Below, one piece after another: positions 1-5,352 of a stretch of DNA of 10,747 nt. The notes under the pieces are model-generated. The model did no database searches. It worked only from the letters and a program-made list of their open reading frames with translations, and had not been told where the DNA came from. Source of the stretch: Acidobacteriaceae bacterium (lineage in GTDB: Bacteria; Acidobacteriota; Terriglobia; Terriglobales; Acidobacteriaceae); the NCBI GenBank assembly GCA_003132825.1, contig PKYX01000202.1, positions 1,344 through 12,090 of the forward strand, written 5' to 3'. Numbering within the stretch: position 1 is the stretch's first letter; each line of letters begins with the position of its first letter. The translations under genes and the position numbers were made by a program.

Positions 1-1
1 C

Positions 2-466
2 CCTGCCGCCCTAGCGCAGAAGGTCACGGTCGAATTCGACCAAGCCGCGGATTTCAGCAAGTACAAGAGCTTCGCGATCCGCAACGGGCAGTTGAACAGC
101 CGCAACCCTGCTCTGAACAGCGAGCTGGTGAAAAAACAAATCGAGACCGATATCGCGAACGATCTGACGGCCAGAGGACTGACGGAAGTTTCCGACCACC
201 CCGATCTTAATGTCGTGTACCACTTCGGCTCGGCTCGCAAGAACGAGATTGAGACCTACCCTGCGGGATGGCGGGGATGGGGAACCCGCGTCGTGCGGGT
301 GCCCTATGCGGAGGGGACTCTGGTGATTGATCTGCGCGATACCAGCGTGCATTCTCTGGTCTGGCGCGGCATCTCGAGCGAAGAGAAAAGTGACGCCACC
401 AAGATCGAGGGGAAATTGGACAGCATGGTCAAAAAGGCGCTGGCGAAATATCCCCCCAAGAAATAG
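2..466 (+). CDS. DUF4136 domain secreted protein, 3' part (5' end outside window)
   Basis: The frame is open from base 2 and ends at TAG 464-466, giving 154 visible residues. The visible start reads PAALAQKVTVEFDQAADFSK. The ALA|Q looks like the end of a signal peptide, and VTVEFDQAADFSKYKSF is the characteristic opening of DUF4136 proteins, which are exported or lipid-anchored proteins of unknown function common in Acidobacteriota and Bacteroidota. Further family-like features are a central hydrophobic stretch (NVVYHFGSARK), a GTLVIDLRD strand followed by LVWRGISS, and a C-terminal helix ending VKKALAKYPPKK. A TTG at 92 is an internal codon and not the start; the true start lies left of the window. 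The gene is convergent with the anti-sigma gene, with 76 bp between the stops. Family call: confident. Function: unknown. Confidence 0.85.
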   Translation, partial: PAALAQKVTVEFDQAADFSKYKSFAIRNGQLNSRNPALNSELVKKQIETDIANDLTARGLTEVSDHPDLNVVYHFGSARKNEIETYPAGWRGWGTRVVRVPYAEGTLVIDLRDTSVHSLVWRGISSEEKSDATKIEGKLDSMVKKALAKYPPKK

Positions 467-467
467 T

Positions 468-526
468 CCCGCGCGCCTCGGCCCTCGGTTGGATTTTGCG
501 GCCCGCCTTCCACCCGGCAGCGCGGG
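468..526. terminator. Possible long-loop inverted repeat between convergent genes
   Basis: CCCGCGC at 468-474 is the exact reverse complement of GCGCGGG at 520-526. It lies just after the DUF4136 stop and before the end of the convergent anti-sigma gene. The loop is about 45 nt and there is no T-run, so this is weak evidence for a terminator. It may be chance in GC-rich DNA. Confidence 0.2.
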
Positions 527-542
527 CAGCGCTCGCTGATCT

Positions 543-1307
543 CTACTCCCCCGCCCCGACCATCACGATCGGCATGGTTGGCGTGGCAGAGCCCGCCTCG
601 GGTTCGACCGTAATGGCGAAGGCCTTGGCCTCGGTCCCGGCGGGAAGCGGCGGGTTGACGACGGTCGCGCTGCCATGAGCATCCGGCTTGAAGACGCCGG
701 CGGGAATGGGCGCGCCACTGCGGGGAATGAGCCACAGCTCGTAGGCTTTTTCGGGCGGCACCGCCGGCAAATTGCTGGCCAGGAAAATGAGGCTGCCGCG
801 GCCGCGCACATAAATGGCTTTGCCTTGCGGCTGCGGCGGGGTTTTTGCCGCGACCAGCGTGACCCGCATCGCATCCGTGGCGGTCAAGGTTTCGACCACT
901 TCACGGGCGCGCTCGAGCTCGGCCATTTGACCGGCCGACTCATTGCGAAGGCCTAGCGCCTGCCGCTCTAACTCGTTATTCTGGCGCCACAACAAGACCG
1001 CGATGATCGCCACTGCAGCCGCTGCCAACCACCCCACCAAGCCCCAGGCGGAACGCCGCTCCGGCACCACTTTCAAGCGCGGTTCACCCGCCAAGGCTGT
1101 GAGCAGCCGCTGCCGGGCGCGGCGCGGCGGCGCTGGGCCTGCGGTCGAGAGCGCCAACAGGGCCATGTCTCCGCGCAGGTGCTCGAGTTCGCGGCGGCAG
1201 GCGGGGCACTCGGCGAGGTGCTTTTCGAGCACCGCCAAGGTCTCCCCCTCTAACGATTCCAGGGCATAGAGCGCCAGATCGTCCGCGAATTGTTCGTGCC
1301 CGCTCAT
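543..1307 (-). CDS. RskA-type transmembrane anti-sigma factor with N-terminal zinc-finger (ZAS) domain
   Basis: This 254-residue protein would hold the neighbouring ECF sigma factor inactive at the membrane. Residues 1-50 form a zf-HC2/ZAS anti-sigma domain with the motif H30-x3-C34-x2-C37 (KHLAECPACRREL). One transmembrane helix spans about residues 88-107, followed by a charged helix (about 108-140, RQNNELERQA..., probably coiled coil). The outer C-terminal part (about 145-254) is an RskA domain, recognisable from KAYELWLIPRSGAPIPAGVF and the ending AFAITVEPEAGSATPTMPIV. The ATG at 1307 overlaps the TGA of the sigma gene (1304-1306) in an ATGA arrangement, so the two are probably translationally coupled. 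In RskA systems release follows regulated proteolysis; the signal here is unknown. Confidence 0.92.
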   Translation of the reverse strand: MSGHEQFADDLALYALESLEGETLAVLEKHLAECPACRRELEHLRGDMALLALSTAGPAPPRRARQRLLTALAGEPRLKVVPERRSAWGLVGWLAAAAVAIIAVLLWRQNNELERQALGLRNESAGQMAELERAREVVETLTATDAMRVTLVAAKTPPQPQGKAIYVRGRGSLIFLASNLPAVPPEKAYELWLIPRSGAPIPAGVFKPDAHGSATVVNPPLPAGTEAKAFAITVEPEAGSATPTMPIVMVGAGE

Positions 1308-1852
1308 GGATGAACCGCCTTGCGCAGGGCCACTAGGCCGGCGCGAATGCGAGTCTTGATGGTGCCAAGCGGCTCGCCGGTTTTGGCCGCAATTTCGGTG
1401 TGGGTCAGTCCTTCGAAGTAGGCCATTTCGAGCGCGCTGCGCTGTGCCGAAGGCATGGCGCCGAGCGCGCCCCGCACCTTCTCCATGGCGCGGGCCCGTT
1501 CCGCCTCCCCGGCCAAGTCGGGCTCGACCGAAACCACGACATCCGCAATGTCGGTCTCGGGATGGCGCTTGCGCAGCACATCAATGGCGCGGTTTCGCGC
1601 AATCACCGCCAGCCACGGTCCCAGGCTGCCGCGCCTCGAATCGAAGGTTTCCGGACTTCGCCACAACCGCATAAACACTTCCTGCATCACATCCTCGGCC
1701 GCTGCGGTATCGCATAGCACTCGCAGCCCCACTGCGTATACGATGGAAGAGTAACGGTCGTAGAGCATGGCCATTGCGTCCGTATTACCGGAGCGAATCG
1801 CCGACAGCAGGTCTGGGTCGGTCCAAACCCCTTTGAACTCAGCGCGGGACAA
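1304..1852 (-). CDS. ECF RNA polymerase sigma factor (SigK/ECF19-like)
   Basis: This 182-residue group 4 sigma factor has the two conserved domains. Sigma region 2 covers about residues 25-96, with AEDVMQEVF (52-60) and WLAVIARNRAIDVLRKR (80-96, the -10 recognition helix). Region 4 covers about 129-178, with a helix-turn-helix in THTEIAAKTGEPLGTIKTRI. No extra C-terminal domain is present. The frame has no ATG or GTG between the upstream stop and TTG 1850-1852. That TTG is preceded by GAGAAGAG ending 8 nt before it, so I take it as the start. A rare start and a modest ribosome binding site would keep sigma levels low. It is the first gene of the operon with its RskA-type partner, which supports the SigK-like assignment. 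Autoregulation is usual for the class but no promoter is obvious to me. Confidence 0.92.
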   Translation of the reverse strand: MSRAEFKGVWTDPDLLSAIRSGNTDAMAMLYDRYSSIVYAVGLRVLCDTAAAEDVMQEVFMRLWRSPETFDSRRGSLGPWLAVIARNRAIDVLRKRHPETDIADVVVSVEPDLAGEAERARAMEKVRGALGAMPSAQRSALEMAYFEGLTHTEIAAKTGEPLGTIKTRIRAGLVALRKAVHP

Positions 1853-2062
1853 ACAGTTATCTCTTCTCTTGGAAGTACGGCTGGGCGGCGCGGGTGGATT
1901 CCCGGCGGTCTACCCATCCGTTTTCCACCGGATCACGTACTGAATGAGGAAGACAGTTTACAATCGAACGGCTGACGCGAAACCATAACAGCATTGAGAT
2001 GCTTTCGACAAGCCAGCGGGAACCCAACACATTTTCGAATCACTAAACCTAAGGAGAATCGA
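1853..2062. promoter_or_regulatory. Divergent intergenic region between sigma operon and secreted-protein gene
   Basis: About 210 bp with no supportable gene must carry promoters for both directions. A short inverted repeat, ATCCG (1916-1920) / CGGAT (1929-1933) with an 8-nt spacer, could be a protein-binding site. Toward the plus-strand gene, GGAACC at 2019-2024 resembles the GGAAC -35 element of many ECF sigma factors and is followed 16 nt later by CACTAA (2041-2046). This is suggestive only. AAGGAG at 2051-2056 is the ribosome binding site of the secreted-protein gene. Confidence 0.4.
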
Positions 2063-2392
2063 ATGAAGCGAATACTGTTAGCAATTACCCTCTCGACTCT
2101 GGTGAGCTCTGGGGCCATGGCTGCGGGAATGAAAGGGGCGTGGACCGGTTGGGTCAGCGATGCCAAGTGCGGATCGAGCAAGATCGACGCCGCCTGCGTC
2201 AAAAAGTGTGAGGCCGACGGCTCGCCTTTGGTCTTTGTCAATGACAAGGACAAGAGCGTTCTCCAGGTCGCCAACCAGGACGTTCTGAAGGGCCACGAAG
2301 GGCATCACATCAAGGTAAAAGGGACTGTGGACGGCGATACCATGACGATCACGACCGTCAGCATGATGAAAAGTCAGACCATGATGCAGTAG
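2063..2392 (+). CDS. Small secreted Cys-containing protein (acidobacterial GWVSD/KCG family, DUF5818-like)
   Basis: The start at ATG 2063 is fixed by AAGGAG six nt upstream; extending the frame back to 1994 would place a non-signal sequence in front. The product is 109 residues. Residues 1-20 form a signal peptide (MKRILLAITLSTLVSSGAMA). The mature part opens GAWTGWVSDAKCG and has three cysteines: C36, C45 and C49 (CVKKC). It then shows VFVNDKDKSVLQVANQDVLKGHEGHHIKVKGTVDGDTMTI, a beta-strand pattern like a small OB-like barrel, with a Met-rich tail. I recognise the pattern from many Acidobacteriota secreted proteins annotated as hypothetical or DUF5818-like, but the exact domain name is uncertain. 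Function unknown. It is divergent from the ECF sigma operon and could be part of its regulon. Confidence 0.8.
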   Translation: MKRILLAITLSTLVSSGAMAAGMKGAWTGWVSDAKCGSSKIDAACVKKCEADGSPLVFVNDKDKSVLQVANQDVLKGHEGHHIKVKGTVDGDTMTITTVSMMKSQTMMQ

Positions 2393-2400
2393 GGAACCCG

Positions 2401-2435
2401 GCAGCCGGGCAGCTCCTCGCGAGCCACCCGGCTGC
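2401..2435 (+). terminator. Hairpin downstream of the small secreted protein gene
   Basis: GCAGCCGGG (2401-2409) is perfectly complementary to CCCGGCTGC (2427-2435), a 9-bp GC-rich stem with a 17-nt loop, starting 8 nt after the stop codon. It is not followed by a T-run, so it is either a weak or factor-assisted terminator or an mRNA 3'-end stabiliser. The remaining 150 bp to the convergent gene holds nothing I can identify. Confidence 0.5.
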
Positions 2436-2588
2436 GTCTCCGATCGACTCGTCATTCCGCAGGGGCTGCAGCTCGAATCTGCTCTCGAATGAGTAAGAGG
2501 CGGACGGTTCTGGGACAAGCCTGCCCGGATTGGCCGAGCTTAGGTGTGTTTCAGGTATCGAAGTTTGGGTGGGTCTCGAAATAACCGT

Positions 2589-3701
2589 TTAGGGCGCAAT
2601 GCGCAGGGCGGCTTGCCTGTCCTGGGGCGTCATCTGATTCCACAAAACTTCTAGATCGCTTTTATAGCGGGTGTTCGCCGGATCGCGATGCAGGGCGCGG
2701 GCGTACCAGTGGTAGGCAGGGGCCAGGTTCTGGCCCACGCAGTGTCCGCTGGCGTACATCGTGCCTAACAGGCTGGCGGCTTCTGCACTGAGGCGCGCCG
2801 CCAGCTGCAGATCCTCGAGGGCGCGTCCACAGTCTCGCTCTACGCCATTGCCGTAAAGATATTTCTGGCCCTCGACGAACAGTTGGTTGGCATCGGCCGC
2901 CGAAAAAGCGGCGGTTTTGGTCGGCGTCGGGACCGGTTCGGCAGCGGACTGGGTCGAGCCCCTAGAGCTCGAATCAGCCTCTCGCGCGGCATCGGGGACA
3001 GCCGGGCTGGGTTTATTCGGCGCGGGCGCAGGCGCCTCGGGGGCATTTTCTTCGGGTGGCGGGACTCGAGCTGCCGCGTTGTCTTGGGGAGTTGCGGTGG
3101 GTGCGGCTGGGGCCGGTGGCGCAGGTTGCGCTTCGGCCGGCACGGGCACGACGGTTCCGGCCGGTGCCGAGGTTGCACCGGAGGTCGGGGCTGCGACTGG
3201 GGTCGGACCTGGGGCCGGTGTTGCCGGGGAATTCTCCGCTGCGACCGGGGCCTCTGCCGCCGGAACGGCATGGCTGGCCCCGGTGCTCGCAGGCGATAAT
3301 GCCGACCAAACCGCCGCGGCATTTCCCGACCCTTGCCACTGCCAAGCCAGCACCCCGGCACCGATCAGTAGAAAAACCACTTCCAGATAGATACGCCAGC
3401 GCGGCGACCTTGGCTCATCCTCGTCGAGAAGGTAATCGGCGCGGTGCCGTGGCGCCGGGTAGAAGTCAGGCTGCGATCGAGGAGCGTCGTCGGCGTAAAT
3501 CGCGGTCTCGGCCGAGCGATCCTCTAACCCCAGAATGGAATAGCTATCAACGGTCAGTGCCGGGGGGCGTGCCACCGACGGAGCAGGCGGGGTTTGCGCC
3601 TCCCGGCGCAACGCGGAGCCGCACATCCCGCAGTACCGGAAGTACGCATTGTTGCCGTCATATCCACATCCATTGCAATGGACGGCCGCCGTGGTTTGCA
3701 T
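2589..3701 (-). CDS. Zinc-ribbon, single-pass membrane protein with Pro/Ala-rich linker and Sel1-like C-terminus
   Basis: This 370-residue protein has four visible parts. Residues 8-28 are a zinc ribbon with paired C9-x2-C12 and C24-x2-C27 (NGCGYDG...YCGMCGSAL). Residues about 35-100 are a polar, acidic, disordered cytoplasmic stretch. One transmembrane helix lies at about 104-122 (YLEVVFLLIGAGVLAWQW). About 140 residues rich in Pro, Ala and Thr then follow, as in periplasm-spanning linkers. From about 268 onward the sequence is TPR/Sel1-like (FVEGQKYLYGNGVERDCGRALEDLQLAA, then SLLGTMYASGHCVGQ...AYHWYARAL). This suggests a cytoplasmic zinc ribbon and an external protein-binding repeat, but no function is known to me. 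No Shine-Dalgarno sequence precedes the ATG; TATAGT lies 6 nt upstream. The protein stands alone between convergent and same-strand neighbours. Confidence 0.82.
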   Translation of the reverse strand: MQTTAAVHCNGCGYDGNNAYFRYCGMCGSALRREAQTPPAPSVARPPALTVDSYSILGLEDRSAETAIYADDAPRSQPDFYPAPRHRADYLLDEDEPRSPRWRIYLEVVFLLIGAGVLAWQWQGSGNAAAVWSALSPASTGASHAVPAAEAPVAAENSPATPAPGPTPVAAPTSGATSAPAGTVVPVPAEAQPAPPAPAAPTATPQDNAAARVPPPEENAPEAPAPAPNKPSPAVPDAAREADSSSRGSTQSAAEPVPTPTKTAAFSAADANQLFVEGQKYLYGNGVERDCGRALEDLQLAARLSAEAASLLGTMYASGHCVGQNLAPAYHWYARALHRDPANTRYKSDLEVLWNQMTPQDRQAALRIAP

Positions 3702-3707
3702 GGCCCA

Positions 3708-3713
3708 ACTATA
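3708..3713 (-). promoter_or_regulatory. -10-like TATAGT directly before the zinc-ribbon gene start
   Basis: On the minus strand the hexamer TATAGT ends 6 nt before the ATG, and there is no purine-rich ribosome binding site in between. If used, transcription would begin at or within a base or two of the ATG, giving a leaderless mRNA. No good -35 element is visible at 16-19 nt. Confidence 0.3.
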
Positions 3714-3800
3714 CCTATTTGCCGCGCCTGAGTAACATTACCGTGGGGTACGTACACTAGGTCGCGGAGTGGTTACGAGGCATTGCGCATTGAGGTCACA

Positions 3801-3817
3801 CCGCGGTACGGCCGCGG
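3801..3817. terminator. CCGCGG hairpin downstream of the ferritin-like gene
   Basis: CCGCGG (3801-3806) and CCGCGG (3812-3817) can form a 6-bp stem with a 5-nt loop. It sits about 85 nt past the ferritin-like stop, on the far side of the tandem repeat. There is no T-run, so its role as a terminator is doubtful. Confidence 0.25.
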
Positions 3818-3836
3818 GTGACCGCAGGCACCGTGT

Positions 3837-3896
3837 CCCGAGAAAGTCTCGCTCGAGAAACTGTTGTCCGAAAAACTCTTGCTCGAAAAAATGATG
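3837..3896. repeat. Degenerate 15-bp tandem repeat, four copies (30-bp higher-order unit)
   Basis: Four contiguous 15-mers occupy 3837-3851, 3852-3866, 3867-3881 and 3882-3896. They read CCCGAGAAAGTCTCG, CTCGAGAAACTGTTG, TCCGAAAAACTCTTG and CTCGAAAAAATGATG. Copies 1+2 match copies 3+4 at 23 of 30 positions, and alternate copies share features, so a 30-bp unit built from two 15-mers was probably duplicated. The array ends five bases before the stop codon of the ferritin-like gene and so lies in its 3' untranslated region. On that strand each unit contains a TTTTCG or TTTCTCG tract. The role is unknown; it may be a simple minisatellite. Confidence 0.7.
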
Positions 3897-3901
3897 CGAT
3901 T

Positions 3902-4387
3902 TCAGCGTTTCGCCTTGCGGCCGAGGTCCGGAACCTCTTCCCCGAGGGCGGTGGCCAGGTCAATCTGATGATCCTGCTCATCCACCAGGATCTGACGGAT
4001 CTGTTCCGCCATGGCAAATTCTCCCAGAGCCTCGCACTGCCGGACCCGTTCGCGGTAATTGCGGATGGTGGCGTTTTCATTGTCCAGATCGAAGCGCAGC
4101 ATCTTTTTCGCGTCCTCCGATGTACGAACCGGCTGCGGAGTCACGGTGGGCATTTTGCCCAGATAGTCGATCAGCCGGGAAAGAATCAAGGCGTGGTCCA
4201 GTTCCTGCTTGGCGTGAATCGCCAGTTGATCGGCAATGTTCATGAACTGGGCGCCCTTGAGCACCTGGGAGTACACGACGTAGGCAATGATGGCTTGGTA
4301 TTCGCGGGAAAGGTCTTCGTTCAACAGTTCTGCCAGGCGATCGCGGGAAATCTCTCTTCCATTCTCAACAGACTTCGGCTCAGCCAT
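3902..4387 (-). CDS. Bacterioferritin-like diiron protein (ferritin-like domain), lacking the haem-ligand Met
   Basis: The start at ATG 4387 is set by GAGGAGG a few bases upstream; an in-frame ATG at 4423 lacks such support. The 161-residue product is a four-helix-bundle ferritin of usual bacterioferritin length. Placed against E. coli Bfr from memory, all diiron ligands are present: E29, E62 and H65 (E-L-D-H), E104, E137 and H140 (E-Q-D-H), plus the conserved Y36. The position of the haem ligand (Bfr Met52) is L63, so a haem-free protein is expected. Known members oxidise Fe2+ and store or detoxify iron in the cytosol. The C-terminus ends GEEVPDLGRKAKR. The gene is monocistronic in appearance, 116 bp from the broken SRPBCC gene upstream. 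Confidence 0.9.
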   Translation of the reverse strand: MAEPKSVENGREISRDRLAELLNEDLSREYQAIIAYVVYSQVLKGAQFMNIADQLAIHAKQELDHALILSRLIDYLGKMPTVTPQPVRTSEDAKKMLRFDLDNENATIRNYRERVRQCEALGEFAMAEQIRQILVDEQDHQIDLATALGEEVPDLGRKAKR

Positions 4388-4503
4388 TTGGTTCCTCCTC
4401 GAAAGTAAGGGCGACAGCGCCAACCCGGTAGTATTTCACAACTGACTGACCGTCGTATTCCGCCCTCCGGAAGGCCTTGCGCCGGCGTGCGTCTCATTCG
4501 GGA

Positions 4504-4908
4504 TCATCGCCCCTGACGTTTCGCCAGATGCGCCCGCCGCGGGTTCCGGTAATACTTCTTCCAGCCCTCGCTGACCCCTTTGTGGTCGTGCGTGGGGACG
4601 TTCACGTGCACCAGATCCACCCGTGCGCCGGAGGCGGTCTAGCTGAGTTTCAGAACCAGGATAGAGTCGGAATCTGTTTTCTTCCATGCCCAGGAACGCC
4701 AGGATTGCACAATCATTTTTTTCGGCACAATGAGAAGGCTTTTGCCGACGAGCATTCCTCCGAATGCGGTAAACCCCCCGCCGGCATTCCGGCCGAGCTT
4801 CGCGGGCCTCCCGGTGGCCTGGGTATGCCGGTCGGAGTCCATGTACATCTCGAACCGAGTCTCGGGAGAAACCGTGAATTTTACGGACTGCTGAATGGCT
4901 TTGGTCAT
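4504..4908 (-). pseudogene. AHSA1-like SRPBCC domain protein interrupted by an in-frame amber codon
   Basis: The ATG at 4908 has GGAGG five nt upstream. Codons 1-89 read as an SRPBCC/AHSA1-type domain (MTKAIQQSVKFTVSPETRFE, then GGGFTAFGGM, IVPKKMIVQSWRSWAWKK, SDSILVLKLS). Codon 90 is TAG (4639-4641). Without any shift the same frame continues with TASGARVDLVHVNVPTHDHK, GVSEGWKKYYRNPRRAHLA, to TGA at 4504-4506. This is exactly the missing C-terminal part of the family: VDLVHVNVP followed by GWxxYY. The full length of 134 residues is normal. A single C-to-T or A-to-T change of CAG or AAG would explain the stop; family members often have Lys or Gln near here. It is a recent pseudogene, a sequence error, or a read-through gene. 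The family binds small hydrophobic ligands or acts as a chaperone co-factor; the ligand is unknown. Confidence 0.85.
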
Positions 4909-5316
4909 CGCATCCTCCAGTTTGGGATCGGTCACGAATAGGTCGGGCAGGCTTCGCGAGAGGCGGGCAGTTCTCCTCATACGCTCTCGAGCGGAGAATC
5001 GAAATGCATACGATGCTTGGTCCGATGGTCGGCGGGGAGCGTGCGAGGACAGAGTCAGCTCGAAATCTGGTCATTCCCGCGTGCTTCATACCTTAGTCTG
5101 AATTTTCGCCTCCGGAATCGACCGCCTCCTGCTTCTCCGCGCGGCGGACCGGTTCGGAGTTCGAGATCAGGTTTCATCCCGTCAACCACCATTTCCGGCG
5201 GATTGATGCCCGATGGGCTAGGCTGAACCGCCGTCCGGCGATCCGCAGGCTTGCCCTTGCCCAATGGCCATCGCGTAACCAAGGCTGAGCTGTTTTTTCG
5301 GGGTGCGGTGTTATCC
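4909..5316. other. Gene-poor interval upstream of the S1 gene
   Basis: About 410 bp between two divergent genes. Reading frames are open on the minus strand (for example 5055-5570), but their translations are Arg/Pro/Ser-rich with no recognisable motif and they run into the S1 gene on the opposite strand. I see no gene, tRNA or transposon end. Small palindromes such as GCCCGATGGGC (5209-5219) are present but unremarkable. Confidence 0.5.
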
Positions 5317-5347
5317 TTGAACGGTCGTGCCTCCACCAGGCTGTAAT
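5317..5347 (+). promoter_or_regulatory. Candidate promoter of the S1 gene, possibly leaderless
   Basis: TTGAAC (5317-5322) resembles a -35 box, and TGTAAT (5342-5347) a -10 box with 19 bp between them. The -10 ends only five bases before ATG 5353 and no Shine-Dalgarno sequence is visible, so a transcript starting at the ATG is possible. The 19-bp spacer is longer than ideal. Confidence 0.3.
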
Positions 5348-5352
5348 CGGAT

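Noticed and set aside
92..466. Separate short gene starting at TTG 92
   Set aside because: The same frame is open to the left edge and the upstream residues are the expected DUF4136 start, so the gene is truncated by the window.
2840..3390. Several open frames on both strands in the Pro/Ala linker region
   Set aside because: Low-complexity GC-rich sequence leaves all frames open. Only the 2589-3701 frame joins recognisable domains on both sides.
3818..4408. 196-codon plus-strand frame across the repeat and ferritin-like gene
   Set aside because: It is the antisense shadow of a well-supported ferritin with a strong RBS. The part over the tandem repeat is short and has no homology I recognise.
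4436..5089. 217-codon minus-strand frame over the SRPBCC region
   Set aside because: The amber-interrupted frame, not this one, carries the SRPBCC family sequence. This frame is an Arg-rich shadow.
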